From NCBI GenBank assembly GCA_026125895.1, contig JAHCKG010000002.1, positions 62,001 to 126,000 on the forward strand: a stretch of DNA of 64,000 bases. Reading direction: 5' to 3'. Each line of letters begins with the position of its first letter. Within the stretch, counting starts at the first letter, position 1. A program made the position numbers and the translations under genes. The notes below the pieces were generated by a model. It was given only the letters and a program-made list of their open reading frames with translations. It made no database searches and was not told where the DNA came from. Below are positions 26,043-36,177 of this stretch, piece by piece. Source of the DNA: Pseudolabrys sp. Its GTDB lineage: Bacteria > Pseudomonadota > Alphaproteobacteria > Rhizobiales > Xanthobacteraceae.

Positions 26043-27753
26043 AGCACTCCTTTTCAGCCGCCCCGCCCGGATGCGTTACCGCGCCGTCAACGGCGGGCCC
26101 GACCTGCTGCGCGTACTTCCACAGATAGCCCGAGGTGAAATGTGTCTCGCGCGGCTTCCAGTCCTTCTTGCGCGCGGCGAGTTCGTCGTCGGTCAGCTTG
26201 ACGTCGATGGTGCCGTTAACGGCGTCGATGGTGATGATGTCGCCGTCCTCGATGAGCGCGATCGGACCGCCGACCGCCGCCTCGGGGCCGACATGGCCGA
26301 TGCAGAAGCCGCGCGTCGCGCCGGAGAAGCGGCCGTCGGTGATCAGCGCCACCTTGCCGCCCATGCCCTGGCCGTAGAGCGCCGCCGTGGTCGACAGCAT
26401 CTCGCGCATGCCGGGGCCGCCGCGCGGCCCTTCGTAGCGGATGACGAGAACTTCGCCTTCCTTGTACTGTTTGTTTTTCACGGCCTCGAAGCAGGCTTCC
26501 TCGCCGTCGAAGCAGCGCGCCGGACCGGTGAATTTGAGCTCGCTCATGCCGGCGACCTTCACGATCGCGCCTTCCGGAGCCACGTTGCCCTTGAGGCCGA
26601 CGACGCCGCCGGTGACGGTGATCGGCTTGTCCGCCGGACGCACAACGTCCTGGTTCGGATTCCACTTCACCGACTTCAGGTTCTCGGCAATGGTACGCCC
26701 GGTTACAGTCATGCAGTCGCCGTGCAGGAAACCGTTGTCCAGCAGGGTTTTCATCAACAACGGGATGCCGCCAACCTCGAACATGTCTTTGGCGACATAA
26801 CGGCCACCCGGTTTCAAATCTGCGACATAAGGAGTCTTTTTGAAGATTTCGGCGACATCAAAAAGCGTGAATTCGATACCGCATTCATGCGCGATTGCCG
26901 GCAGGTGCAGCGCGGCATTGGTGGAACCGCCGCTCGCCGCGACCACCGCCGCCGCATTCTCAAGCGCCTTGCGCGTGACGATGTCGCGCGGCCGCAGATT
27001 GAGCTGCAGCAGTTCCATGATCTTCTCGCCGGCGAGCGCGCAGAACTTGTCGCGGATCTCGTAAGGCGCCGGCGCGCCGGCCGAGTACGGCAGCGCGAGG
27101 CCAATGGCTTCCGACACGGTCGCCATGGTGTTGGCGGTGAACTGGGCGCCGCAGGCGCCGGCCGACGGGCATGCCACCTGCTCCATGGCGTCGAGATCTT
27201 CGTCCGACAGCGCGCCGACAGAGTTCTTGCCGACGGCTTCGAACATGTCCTGCACGGTGATCGGCTGGCCCTTCCAGGAGCCGGGCAGGATCGAGCCGCC
27301 ATAGATAAAGATCGACGGCACATTCATGCGCACCATCGCCATCATCATGCCGGGCAGCGACTTGTCACATCCGGCAAGGCCGATCAGCGCGTCGTAGCCG
27401 TGGCCGCGCATCGTCAGTTCGACCGAGTCGGCGATCAGGTCGCGCGAGGGAAGAGATGCGTACATCCCGGCATGGCCCATGGCGATGCCGTCGGTCACGG
27501 TGATGGTGCAGAATTCGCGCGGCGTGCCGCCGGCGGAGGCGACGCCCTTCTTGGCGGCCTGGGCCTGGCGCATCAGCGAAATGTTGCAGGGCGCGGCCTC
27601 GTTCCAGCAGGACGCCACGCCGACGAACGGCTGGTGGATCTGCTCCTTGGTCAGGCCCATCGCGTAATAGTAGGAGCGATGCGGCGCGCGGGCCGGACCC
27701 TCGGTCACGTGCCGGGAAGGAAGTCGGTTCTTGATGTTGGTCTTGGCGTCCAT
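26029..27753 (-). CDS. ilvD: Dihydroxy-acid dehydratase
   Basis: Fe-S dehydratase producing the 2-keto acids for valine, leucine and isoleucine. The start at 27753 ([20 protein letters not shown]) gives 574 residues, typical for IlvD; the open frame continues upstream without similarity. Cluster and active-site cysteines are visible in [23 protein letters not shown] and [16 protein letters not shown]. The C-terminal swivel domain shows [21 protein letters not shown]-type text in two parts. It is divergent from the DNA glycosylase gene across 297 bases. No leader peptide or attenuator was recognised upstream. Confidence 0.96.
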   Translation of the reverse strand: MDAKTNIKNRLPSRHVTEGPARAPHRSYYYAMGLTKEQIHQPFVGVASCWNEAAPCNISLMRQAQAAKKGVASAGGTPREFCTITVTDGIAMGHAGMYASLPSRDLIADSVELTMRGHGYDALIGLAGCDKSLPGMMMAMVRMNVPSIFIYGGSILPGSWKGQPITVQDMFEAVGKNSVGALSDEDLDAMEQVACPSAGACGAQFTANTMATVSEAIGLALPYSAGAPAPYEIRDKFCALAGEKIMELLQLNLRPRDIVTRKALENAAAVVAASGGSTNAALHLPAIAHECGIEFTLFDVAEIFKKTPYVADLKPGGRYVAKDMFEVGGIPLLMKTLLDNGFLHGDCMTVTGRTIAENLKSVKWNPNQDVVRPADKPITVTGGVVGLKGNVAPEGAIVKVAGMSELKFTGPARCFDGEEACFEAVKNKQYKEGEVLVIRYEGPRGGPGMREMLSTTAALYGQGMGGKVALITDGRFSGATRGFCIGHVGPEAAVGGPIALIEDGDIITIDAVNGTIDVKLTDDELAARKKDWKPRETHFTSGYLWKYAQQVGPAVDGAVTHPGGAAEKECYADG

Positions 27754-28050
27754 CGGTCTTTCGGGCCCCCGCCCCAGTCCAGCGCCGCCAGTTGCGTTCC
27801 GGCCGGCTTTGTCGAAACAAGCGAAGGCTTCGATTCCGGCCGCCGGCCGCCCCAAAAAGAGACACCGGCGAATTCGAAAACCGAAACTCCCGCAACGGTT
27901 TGCACCGCAACTTGGATGCCTTCGATGTGGTTGAAGGGTATGGCCAAATCGCGGCGTGGCGAGCCATGATTGGCCGCCAGAGCTTGATTGTTCCTTAAGT
28001 GTTGCAAGCCGGACACAGAATTTGCCGCCGCCGGCGGCTTTAGAGAACGA
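27754..28050. other. 297-base divergent ilvD/mpg control region
   Basis: This non-coding gap should hold both promoters. Only weak features are visible, and no riboswitch, attenuator or clear operator was recognised. It contains an A-rich stretch (CCAAAAAGAGA, near 27852) and a GCCGCCGCCGGCGGC palindrome next to the glycosylase start. Confidence 0.5.
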
Positions 28051-28620
28051 ATGCCCCCTCGCCTGACCCGCAAATTCTTCGACCGTTCCGTGCATGAGGT
28101 TGCGCCCGAGCTGATCGGGGCGACGCTGTTATTTAACGGCGCGGGCGGCGTGATCGTCGAGGTCGAGGCCTATCACCACACCGACCCGGCCGCGCACAGC
28201 TATCGCGGGCCGACGCCGCGCAACGCCGTCATGTTCGGTCCGCCGGGCTTTTCCTACGTCTATCGGTCCTACGGCATCCACTGGTGCCTGAATTTCGTCT
28301 GCGAGGCCGAGGGCTCCGCCAGCGCCGTCCTGATCCGCGCCCTGGAGCCGACCGCGGGCCTGGCGGCGATGCGGCGACGGCGCAGGCTGCCGGACGAGCG
28401 CGCGCTGTGCTCGGGCCCCGGCAAGCTCGCCGAGGCGCTTGGCGTCACGATCAAACACAACGGCCTGCCGCTCGACCGGCCGCCGTTCGAACTGCGCGCG
28501 CGAGCGACCGAGCCGGAGATCGTCAAAGGCGCGCGCATCGGCATCACCAAAGCAGTCGAACTGCCGTGGCGCTACGGGCTGAAGGGATCGAAGTTCTTGA
28601 GCAAGCCGTTCAAGGCTTGA
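28051..28620 (+). CDS. mpg: 3-methyladenine DNA glycosylase (AAG/MPG family)
   Basis: Base-excision glycosylase removing alkylated purines. The start is taken at 28051 ([20 protein letters not shown]), where similarity begins. Signature elements are [19 protein letters not shown] (catalytic Glu), [20 protein letters not shown] and [20 protein letters not shown]. Length 189 matches bacterial AAG proteins. Its 3' end overlaps the convergent epimerase gene by 11 bases. Functionally it pairs with xth in this window (glycosylase then AP endonuclease). Confidence 0.94.
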   Translation: MPPRLTRKFFDRSVHEVAPELIGATLLFNGAGGVIVEVEAYHHTDPAAHSYRGPTPRNAVMFGPPGFSYVYRSYGIHWCLNFVCEAEGSASAVLIRALEPTAGLAAMRRRRRLPDERALCSGPGKLAEALGVTIKHNGLPLDRPPFELRARATEPEIVKGARIGITKAVELPWRYGLKGSKFLSKPFKA

Positions 28621-29329
28621 CGCGGAAATCGGGCTTGAAGCCGAGTTCGCGCTTCGCCTTGTCGCTCGACAGCATCGGATCGTCGTCGGCGACGTTGTAG
28701 ATGCCGGGCCTGGCCTTGGTCAGCGCCAGCGCGCTGGCTTGCGCGGCGGCATCGATATGAACCGCGGGCGGACGGGACGGGCCGCCGGGCGACCAGGTTC
28801 CCGGCCCGTAGAAGAAGCCGTAGCGCAGCACGACGCCTTCCGGCAGCGCCAGCACGGCGCTTTCCAGCGCATTGACACCGTCGATGGTGGTCGCGGCCGC
28901 GCCTTCAGGCGTCGCCAGTGCATCGCTCTCGGTGCGGGCGCGCGGGCCGGGCTTGTACAGCCAGGCGACGCTCTGCGCGATCATGCGCTTGACGCCCGCC
29001 GCCTTGGCGGCAGCGACGAGATTGGCCGTGCCCTCGACGCGGATGCGGGCGTTGCGCTTGAGACCCGCCTCGTATTGCGGCGTGCCGGGGGCGAAGGCCA
29101 GATCGGTGAGCTGATGAATGATGGCGTCGGGCTTGGCCGCCGCGACGGCGTTTTCGACCGCCGCCGCATCGAAGACATCGACCGTGACCGGCTGGGCACC
29201 GAGCTTGACGATGGCCTCGGCCTTGTCGGCCGAGCGGGTCGTGCCAATGACGGAGTGACCGACCGCGACCAGCAACGGCGTCAGGCGCCGGCCGATAGCG
29301 CCGCCGGCGCCAGCGAAGAACACTTTCAT
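28610..29329 (-). CDS. NAD(P)-dependent epimerase/dehydratase (SDR)
   Basis: A 239-residue extended-SDR-like protein. The Rossmann motif is [20 protein letters not shown], followed by [20 protein letters not shown] and a YxxxK-region equivalent that is not obvious: the segment [14 protein letters not shown] holds the nearest Tyr and Lys, and the canonical spacing is not seen. It is short for a sugar epimerase (usually about 300 or more), so it may be an NmrA-like or quinone-oxidoreductase-like SDR. Substrate unknown. It overlaps the glycosylase 3' end by 11 bases and lies after valS in the opposite coordinate sense, on the same strand. Confidence 0.8.
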   Translation of the reverse strand: MKVFFAGAGGAIGRRLTPLLVAVGHSVIGTTRSADKAEAIVKLGAQPVTVDVFDAAAVENAVAAAKPDAIIHQLTDLAFAPGTPQYEAGLKRNARIRVEGTANLVAAAKAAGVKRMIAQSVAWLYKPGPRARTESDALATPEGAAATTIDGVNALESAVLALPEGVVLRYGFFYGPGTWSPGGPSRPPAVHIDAAAQASALALTKARPGIYNVADDDPMLSSDKAKRELGFKPDFRVKP

Positions 29330-29441
29330 GCCGCCGATCTCAGCAGCACTTTGGGGTCAAAAAGTGGACAAGCGACGCATTTGTGCGCCGGAACAACAAT
29401 GCGCGGCTGTAGGTCCAGCGTGCGAAGCCGGCGTCCGCCGG

Positions 29442-32192
29442 CTACGCCGCGCCCTTGAGCCGCTCGATCGCCTCGGCGATCTTGGCCTTGCGGGCCAGCG
29501 CTTCCTCGCGCTTGGCCCGTTCTTCCTCGACCACCTCCGGCTCGGCCCGCTCGACGAATTTCGGATTGCCGAGCTTCTTCTCGACGCGGTCGATGTCGTC
29601 CTCGGCCTTCTTCATTTCCTTGGCGAGGCGCGCGCGCTCAGCGGCAATGTCGATAACGCCGATCAGCGGCAGCGCGACGAGATCGCCGCGCACGACGAGC
29701 TGCGCCGAGCCCTGCGGCGGCGTGGCCGCCGACGACATCTCCGACACGCGGGCGAGACGCTTGATGAATTCGGCCCAGCGTTCGGCGCGCGCGCTGGTCT
29801 CGGCCGACACGCCCGACAGCACCAGCGGAATGTTGACGTTGATGTTCATCTCGGCGCGGATCGAGCGGATCGCGGTGATCAGATCGATCACCCAGCCGAT
29901 TTCCGCTTCGGCCTTGTCGTCGGTGAGGCCCTCGAGCTTCGACCATGGCGCCAGCGCCAAGAGCTGCTCGCGTTGCGGGCCCTGCTCCGCCGTCACCCGC
30001 CACAGCTCTTCGGTGATGAAGGGCATGAACGGATGCAGCATCTTGATGATTTCATCGAGCGCCCAGGCGGCCATGGCACGGGTCTCGGTCTTGGCCGCGC
30101 CGTCGGGCCCGGTGAGCAGCGGCTTCGACAGTTCGACATACCAGTCGCAATAGACGTTCCAGACGAAGCGATAGGCCGCATTGGCGGCTTCGGCGAACTT
30201 GAACTCGCCGAGCGCGGCGGTGACTTCGCCAAGCGCCTTCTGCGTCTCGTGCGCGATCCAGCGGTTGAGCACTTCCTTGGCGCTCTTCGGGTCGAAGCCG
30301 GCGACGCGCGCCGCGCCGTTGAACTCGACGAAACGCGCCGCGTTCCACAGCTTAGTCGCGAAGTTGCGGTTGTTCTCGACGTCCTGCGGGCCGAGGCGGA
30401 TGTCATGCGACGGCGCGACGTTGCGCATCAGGGTAAAGCGCAGCGCGTCGGCGCCGAATTCGCCGATGATACCGAGCGGATCGACGACGTTTCCCTTGGA
30501 CTTCGACATCTTGGCGCCGGAAGCATCGCGCACCAGGCGGTGGATGTAGATGTCCTTGAACGGGATCTGCGGAGCGCCCTTGTCGTCCTTCATGAAATGA
30601 AGGCCCATCATCATCATGCGTGCGACCCAGAAGAAGATGATGTCGAAGCCGGTGACGAGCGTCGAGGTCGGATAGAAACGCGCGAGCTCCTTGGTCTTAT
30701 CGGGCCAGCCGAGCGTCGAGAACGGCCACAGCGCGGAGGAGAACCAGGTGTCGAGGACGTCCTCGTCGCGCTTGAGATCGGTCTTCTGACCGTAATGCTT
30801 GTCGGCCTCCGCCTGCGCTTCGGCTTCGCTCTCGGCGACGAACACCTTGCCGTCGGGCCCGTACCAGGCCGGGATCTGATGACCCCACCAAAGCTGGCGC
30901 GAGATGCACCACGGCTGGATGTTTTCCATCCAGTTGAAATAGGTCGCTTCCCAGTTCTTCGGCACGAAGGTGGTGCGGCCGTCGCGCACCGCGGCGATCG
31001 CCGGCTTGGCCAGCTCGTGGGCGTTGACGTACCACTGGTCGGTCAGGAACGGCTCGATGACGACGTTCGAGCGGTCGCCATGCGGCACCGCGAGCCCGTG
31101 CGGCTCGATCTTCTCGATGAGGCCCTTCTCTTCGAGGCGTGACACCAACGCCTTGCGTGCGACGAAACGGTCGGTGCCGTGCATGGCCAGCGTTTCATCG
31201 AGATCACTCGATGCCGGCACACCGGCCAGGAAGGCCTCATTGCCCTGCAGCGCCAGCTTGGCCTCGACGCTGAAGATGTTGATCTGCGCCAGATTGTGCC
31301 GCTTGCCGACCTCGAAGTCGTTGAAGTCGTGCGCCGGCGTGATCTTCACCGCGCCCGAGCCCTTCTCCGGATCGGAATATTCGTCGGCGACGATCGGAAT
31401 GCGGCGGCCGACCAGCGGCAGGATGACGTGCGCCTTCGCTGCGACCAGCGCCTTGTAGCGCTCGTCGTCCGGATGCACGGCAACGCCCGAGTCGCCCAGC
31501 ATCGTCTCCGGCCGCGTCGTGGCGACGACGATGTAGGTCGAGGGATCTTCCGGGTTGAAGGTCTTGCCTTCGAGCGGATAGCGTAAGTGCCAGAGCGAGC
31601 CCTTGGTCTCGACCGGCACGACCTCGAGGTCCGAGATCGCGGTCAAAAGCTTGGGATCCCAATTGACCAGCCGCTTGTCTTTATAGATCAGGCCTTCGCG
31701 ATAAAGCTCAACGAAAACTTTAAGAACCGCCTTGGACAGGCCCTCGTCCATGGTGAAGCGCTCGCGCGACCAGTCGCAGGACGCGCCGAGGCGCTTGAGC
31801 TGGTTGACGATGGTGCCGCCCGACTCCGCCTTCCAGGCCCAGACCTTCTCGAGGAACTTGTCGCGGCCGATGTCCCGGCGCGACGGTTCCTGCCGCTCCA
31901 TCATCTGCCGCTCGACCACCATCTGCGTCGCGATGCCGGCATGGTCGGTGCCCGGCTGCCACAGCACGTCCTTGCCGCGCATGCGCTCGAACCGGCACAG
32001 CACGTCCTGCAGCGTGTTGTTGAGGGCGTGGCCCATGTGCAGCGAACCGGTGACGTTCGGCGGCGGGATGACGATGGCGTAGGTCTCGGCCCCGGCGCGA
32101 TCCGGCCGGCCGGCCTTGAAGGCGCCCGCCTTCTCCCAAGCCTGCGAAATGCGGCCTTCGACGTCGGCGGGTTGATAAGTCTTGTCGATCAT
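29442..32192 (-). CDS. valS: Valyl-tRNA synthetase
   Basis: Class I synthetase with editing domain. The start at 32192 gives MIDKTYQPADVEGRISQAWE, the known N-terminus; further open frame upstream runs antisense into the MFS gene and is discarded. Motifs: PPPNVTGSLHMGHALNN (HIGH), KMSKSKGNVVDPLG (KMSKS), the CP1 editing region with TTRPETMLGDSGVAVHP, and a C-terminal coiled-coil arm (ARLAKEMKKAEDDIDRVEKK). Length 916 is normal. In many alphaproteobacteria valS directly follows popZ; here an MFS gene on the other strand separates them. Confidence 0.97.
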   Translation of the reverse strand: MIDKTYQPADVEGRISQAWEKAGAFKAGRPDRAGAETYAIVIPPPNVTGSLHMGHALNNTLQDVLCRFERMRGKDVLWQPGTDHAGIATQMVVERQMMERQEPSRRDIGRDKFLEKVWAWKAESGGTIVNQLKRLGASCDWSRERFTMDEGLSKAVLKVFVELYREGLIYKDKRLVNWDPKLLTAISDLEVVPVETKGSLWHLRYPLEGKTFNPEDPSTYIVVATTRPETMLGDSGVAVHPDDERYKALVAAKAHVILPLVGRRIPIVADEYSDPEKGSGAVKITPAHDFNDFEVGKRHNLAQINIFSVEAKLALQGNEAFLAGVPASSDLDETLAMHGTDRFVARKALVSRLEEKGLIEKIEPHGLAVPHGDRSNVVIEPFLTDQWYVNAHELAKPAIAAVRDGRTTFVPKNWEATYFNWMENIQPWCISRQLWWGHQIPAWYGPDGKVFVAESEAEAQAEADKHYGQKTDLKRDEDVLDTWFSSALWPFSTLGWPDKTKELARFYPTSTLVTGFDIIFFWVARMMMMGLHFMKDDKGAPQIPFKDIYIHRLVRDASGAKMSKSKGNVVDPLGIIGEFGADALRFTLMRNVAPSHDIRLGPQDVENNRNFATKLWNAARFVEFNGAARVAGFDPKSAKEVLNRWIAHETQKALGEVTAALGEFKFAEAANAAYRFVWNVYCDWYVELSKPLLTGPDGAAKTETRAMAAWALDEIIKMLHPFMPFITEELWRVTAEQGPQREQLLALAPWSKLEGLTDDKAEAEIGWVIDLITAIRSIRAEMNINVNIPLVLSGVSAETSARAERWAEFIKRLARVSEMSSAATPPQGSAQLVVRGDLVALPLIGVIDIAAERARLAKEMKKAEDDIDRVEKKLGNPKFVERAEPEVVEEERAKREEALARKAKIAEAIERLKGAA

Positions 32193-32304
32193 GCGTTTTT
32201 GGGGGTCGGATTTCGTTTCGTGGGGTGCGATGTGGCGGCTAGAAAGCCTGCCACGCCACCGGGTGTCAACTTTGTCCGACCGTCCTTCGCCAGCCGCGCC
32301 CTCC

Positions 32305-33492
32305 ATGCCCGGCAGCGCCACCAGAGCCATCGCCCTGCTCGCCACCGCGTCCTTCGCGGCGCAGGCGATGGTGCGGTCCACCGACTCGCTGCTGCCGCAG
32401 ATCGCCGCGGACCTCGATGCCACGGTCGGCGCCACCTCGATCATCGTGACGCTGTACCTGCTCGCCCATGGTTCGGTGCAGCTGGTCATCGGTCCGGTCG
32501 GCGACCGCTTCGGCAAATACCTTTGTGTCACGCTGGCCGCCGGCTTTGCGACGCTGACGGTGGTGGCCTGCGGGCTGGCCACCAGCCTGACCGCTTTGGT
32601 GGCGGCGCGGATCGCCTGCGGGCTCGCCACCGGCTGGATCATTCCGCTGGCGATGGCGTTCATTGGCGACGTCATCCCGATGGAGCGCCGTCAGCAGGTG
32701 CTCGGCACCTTCCTGTCCGGCCAGATCCTCGGCCAGATGTTCGGCCAGGCGGCGAGCGGCGTGCTCGGCGACTACTTCGGCTGGCGCAATGTGTTCTTTA
32801 TCCTCGCCGCGCTGCTCGCCGCGGCGACCGCCTGTCTGGTGTTCGAGCTGATCCGCAATCCGTTGACGCGGTGGCACGGCTCGGCCGGCAAAGGCGGCCC
32901 GGGCCTCGTTGCCGGCTATAAGATCGTGCTCAGTTCCGCCTGGGCACGCCGTCTCGTGCTCGCCGCTTTCGTCGAGAGCGCCGCCATGTTCGGCGCGCTC
33001 ACTTATGTCGGCGCCTATCTGCACAGCCGCTTCGATGTCTCGTTCACGCTGGTCGGCCTGTTCGTCGGCGCCTTCGCCATTGGCGGCCTGGCTTACAGCC
33101 TCTCGGTGCGCATGCTGGTGCGGCGGCTCGGCCAGATCGGGCTGTCGCGCACCGGCGGACTGCTGCTCTGCGCCTCGTTCGTGCTGCTGGCGACGGCGCC
33201 GACTTATGTCCTCGCGCCGCTCGCCACAGCCGGTATCGGGCTCGGCTTTTACATGTTGCACAATACGTTGCAGGTAAACGCGACGCAGATGTCGCCGCAG
33301 GCGCGCGGCACCGCGGTCGCGATCTTCTCCTCCGCGCTCTATCTCGGACAGACAGCCGGCGTCGCGGTGTTCGCGGTGATCTACGATCACTTCACCGCGG
33401 TGCCGACTTTCATCATCGCGGCGGCGATGTTGCTGTGGCTCGGTCTATGGATATCGCGGCACCTCAAGCGCCGCGCGGCGATGGGCGTTTAA
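32305..33492 (+). CDS. MFS drug-resistance-type transporter
   Basis: Twelve-helix major-facilitator exporter of about 395 residues. The start is uncertain: 32305 (MPGSATRAIALLATASFAAQ) puts helix 1 at the N-terminus, while earlier starts would overlap the valS 5' end. Visible motifs are the MFS loop 2-3 signature variant VIGPVGDRFGKYLCV and the drug-antiporter region IILTLYLLAHG-like (IIVTLYLLAHGSVQLV), then GQILGQMFGQAASGVLGDYF near helix 5. It is divergent from valS with very little promoter space and faces popZ tail-to-tail. Its orientation suggests later insertion into a conserved block. Substrate unknown. Confidence 0.88.
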   Translation: MPGSATRAIALLATASFAAQAMVRSTDSLLPQIAADLDATVGATSIIVTLYLLAHGSVQLVIGPVGDRFGKYLCVTLAAGFATLTVVACGLATSLTALVAARIACGLATGWIIPLAMAFIGDVIPMERRQQVLGTFLSGQILGQMFGQAASGVLGDYFGWRNVFFILAALLAAATACLVFELIRNPLTRWHGSAGKGGPGLVAGYKIVLSSAWARRLVLAAFVESAAMFGALTYVGAYLHSRFDVSFTLVGLFVGAFAIGGLAYSLSVRMLVRRLGQIGLSRTGGLLLCASFVLLATAPTYVLAPLATAGIGLGFYMLHNTLQVNATQMSPQARGTAVAIFSSALYLGQTAGVAVFAVIYDHFTAVPTFIIAAAMLLWLGLWISRHLKRRAAMGV

Positions 33493-33505
33493 CGCGATCC
33501 AACGT

Positions 33506-33590
33506 TGTCATGCCCCGCGCAAGCGGAGCATCCAGTCGCTTCATTGAGCGCAACCGTTTACTGGATCGCCCGCTTTCGCTGGCGATGACG
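33506..33590. repeat. Palindromic repeat (family B-like) between MFS and popZ
   Basis: Arms at about 33506-33536 (TGTCATGCCCCGCGCAAGCG) and 33560-33590 (CGCTTTCGCTGGCGATGACG, with ACTGGATCGCC at its start) are imperfectly inverted. It fills the convergent gap between MFS and popZ, and may serve as a shared 3' end structure. Confidence 0.65.
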
Positions 33591-33630
33591 GCATCAATGA
33601 CGATCTGAAAAGTGGTTCGGACGGCGATTG

Positions 33631-34335
33631 TCAGCGGCCGCCACGCGACACGCGTTCGATCTCGGCGCGCACGATGCGCTCGACGAGACCCGGCAGGTTG
33701 TCGTCGAGCCAGCTCTTCAGCATCGGCCGCAGCATTTCCTTCACCAGGTCCTCAAGCGTGCGGGCGTTGTTGCCGAGCACGGTGTTCGCCAGCGAATGGA
33801 AGGCGCTGTCGACCGCCGAGCGCGTTGCGTTCGACAACAGGCTGCGATCGATCACCGGGGACGGCGGCGGCTCCGCGGGCTCGCTCGCCCCTTCGGCGAA
33901 AACGACATCGGAGGCGGCGTCGATGCGGCGGAAATTCTGCGTCGGCGCCGGCGTCGCCATTGCTTCGGTGAGATCGAGTACGTCGGCGGCCGGCATCGCG
34001 GGCGGTGGGGTCACGGCCTCGGGCGGCTTCGGCGCCGGCTTGAATTCGGGCTTGGGTTCCGGTTTTGGCGGCGCCGCGTCCATGCTCGCCAGCATGGCGT
34101 CGACATCGGCCTGGTTGTTGACCGGTTTCGGCGGCGGCGGTGGTGGCGGCGCGGGCTTGGCGGCAACCGGCGGCGGCGCCGGCACAGGCTTCGGCGCCGG
34201 GGGCGCGGGCGGCGGCGCAGGCGCTACCGCGGCAGGCTTGGCGGCCTTGCTGGTGTCCTCATCCGCAATGATACGCCGGATGGAGGCGAGAATTTCCTCC
34301 ATCGAAGGCTCTTGAGCCTTGGCCGGTTGGTTCAT
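33631..34335 (-). CDS. popZ: Pole-organizing protein PopZ (DUF2497)
   Basis: PopZ self-assembles at the cell pole and tethers the ParB-parS centromere and cell-cycle regulators in alphaproteobacteria. The start is the ATG at 34335 (MNQPAKAQEPSMEEILASIR). Domains: N-terminal partner-binding helix (EPSMEEILASIRRIIADED), a long Pro/Ala/Lys-rich disordered linker (about residues 30-125), and C-terminal oligomerisation helices (SLANTVLGNNARTLEDLVKE, then MLRPMLKSWLDDNLPGLVER). At 234 residues it is longer than Caulobacter PopZ (177 as remembered), mostly in the linker. Neighbour order pcm-like, tolC, popZ, then valS is typical, except for the inserted MFS gene. Confidence 0.92.
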   Translation of the reverse strand: MNQPAKAQEPSMEEILASIRRIIADEDTSKAAKPAAVAPAPPPAPPAPKPVPAPPPVAAKPAPPPPPPPKPVNNQADVDAMLASMDAAPPKPEPKPEFKPAPKPPEAVTPPPAMPAADVLDLTEAMATPAPTQNFRRIDAASDVVFAEGASEPAEPPPSPVIDRSLLSNATRSAVDSAFHSLANTVLGNNARTLEDLVKEMLRPMLKSWLDDNLPGLVERIVRAEIERVSRGGR

Positions 34336-34569
34336 TACGTGACCCCGAACACCGTCCTTGCGGACGGAAGATGCTGACACGTCACCGCGCAGCCGCGATG
34401 CGGCGGCGAATCGTCAGTATCTATCGTTTATACGACACCGCGACGGTGCGAGGCAGCGGGAAAATCCCGACAGGCCAATGAACTGTGGACACCAGGAGCG
34501 GCACATCGCGCCGCGGTTCCCTGCTGAGCGCAGGGGTGGCGCCGCCCGCATAGGCAGCGCCGGAGACGG

Positions 34570-35991
34570 CTACTTGCCGTCGGGCGTGCGCACGCCGGCC
34601 CAGCTATCGCGGACCTGGTCGTAATGCACTTCGGCCTTGTAGACCGGCACATGCAGGCCGAGCACCTGCGGCGACAACCGGCCGACCGCGGACAGCAGGC
34701 TGTATGACGCGACGACGCGGTCGCGCTGCGCCGACACCAGCGATACGCGCGCATTCACCAGCGCCTGCTGCGCGTTCAAGACGTCGAGCGTGGTGCGCTG
34801 CCCCACGCGGGCTTCCTCGCGCACGCCGTTGAGCGCGATTTCGGAGGACTGCACCTGCGCCTGCGTCGCCTCGATATTGCCTTTGGCCGCCTCGAGCTGA
34901 CCCCAGGCCTGCACGATTCCCTGACGCACCTGATCGCGCGCCGTGTCCATGTCGATGCGGCGCTGGCCGAGCGTTTCCTTGCTCTGGCGGATCAGCGAGT
35001 ACTCCGCACCGCCCTGGTAGATCGGCACGCTGAGCGTTCCGAGCACCGAGGCGTTGTAGCTCTCCATGGTCGAGAGCGAGCTTTGCGACAGATAGTTCTT
35101 GGTGAAGTTGCCCTGCACCGACACCGTCGGATAGAGCGCGCCTTCGGCGACCTTCACCGCCTGCTGCGCCACGTCGATGTTGTATTGCGCGCTGGTGATC
35201 GACGGATGAATCGCGCTGCCGGTCGAAATCGAGGTCGCAAGGTTCGTCGGCGAAAAGCGATCGACGGGCGAGGCCGCGGCAAGCTTGCCTGGCTCGACGC
35301 CGATCACCTGCCGATACACGGCCACCGACGTCTTGTAGTTCGATTCCGCGGTCAGCACGGACGAGCGGCCCGAGGCCAGCGAAGCTTCCGATTGCGCGAC
35401 GTCGGTGCGCGTGACCTCGCCGACGTTGAAGCGATCGCGCGTCTGCCGCAGTTGCTCCTGGAGCACTTCGACGTTGCGCCGTTGCAGGTCGAGAATGGCG
35501 GTGTCGCGCAGCAGGTTCATGTAGGCGGTGGCGGCATTCAGCAGCACCGACTGCTCGGTCGAGCGCAAGGTTTCGCGCGCGGCCAGCACTTGCGCTTCGG
35601 CCTGGCGCGTGCGGTTCGCGGTCTGGAAACCGTTGAACAGCGTTTGCGACACGGTGGCGCCGAGGCTGACTGGCGAGTTGTACCCGCTCAGCGTCGAATA
35701 GGTCGCCGGATTGGTCGTCGTCACCTTGGTCGTCGAACTGACCGACTGCTGGCCGCCGGTCGCCGTGACCGAAATCTTCGGACGGTAGCCCGACAGGGCC
35801 TGCGGCACGTTTTCGTCAGTTGCACGCACGGCGGCGCGCTGCGAATTCAGCGTGGGATTGTTGACGTAAGTCTGCATCAGGGCGGACTCGAGCGTATCGG
35901 CGTAGGCGGGCGACCAACCCGGCACCAAGGCCGTGGCCGCCATCAGACCCGCTATACCGACACTCAACCGCCCCACTCGATTACGCAGCAT
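34570..35991 (-). CDS. tolC: TolC-family outer-membrane channel
   Basis: Outer-membrane exit duct for type I secretion and RND/MFS efflux. The 473-residue precursor has a signal peptide (about residues 1-31, ending SPAYA). Paired TolC repeats follow, beginning DTLESALMQTYVNNPTLNSQ. Later segments ATQAQVQSSEIALNGVREEA and VGQRTTLDVLNAQQALVNAR are the classic helical-barrel text. It is the only outer-membrane factor in the window and is a plausible partner for the RND pump at 19784-24143, though this is inference. Transcribed after the pcm-like gene. Confidence 0.95.
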   Translation of the reverse strand: MLRNRVGRLSVGIAGLMAATALVPGWSPAYADTLESALMQTYVNNPTLNSQRAAVRATDENVPQALSGYRPKISVTATGGQQSVSSTTKVTTTNPATYSTLSGYNSPVSLGATVSQTLFNGFQTANRTRQAEAQVLAARETLRSTEQSVLLNAATAYMNLLRDTAILDLQRRNVEVLQEQLRQTRDRFNVGEVTRTDVAQSEASLASGRSSVLTAESNYKTSVAVYRQVIGVEPGKLAAASPVDRFSPTNLATSISTGSAIHPSITSAQYNIDVAQQAVKVAEGALYPTVSVQGNFTKNYLSQSSLSTMESYNASVLGTLSVPIYQGGAEYSLIRQSKETLGQRRIDMDTARDQVRQGIVQAWGQLEAAKGNIEATQAQVQSSEIALNGVREEARVGQRTTLDVLNAQQALVNARVSLVSAQRDRVVASYSLLSAVGRLSPQVLGLHVPVYKAEVHYDQVRDSWAGVRTPDGK

Positions 35992-36177
35992 TCTTGACCC
36001 TAACCTTACCCCCGACAGGCGCCACCCAACGGCGCTAATCGTTTCGCCCCAGTGCTTTACCGGGACGCGATTGGAACAATAGGCACTGCAGGCGCCGGTT
36101 AAAACCCCTTCGGCTACCGTCCCCAGAAGAATGACCGGGGATGGGGCATTTTCGCCACGGTACGCGCCGGACCGGCC

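Noticed and set aside
25774-27969. A 731-residue plus-strand frame opposite ilvD
   Set aside because: Antisense shadow of ilvD, whose cluster cysteines and length are clear.
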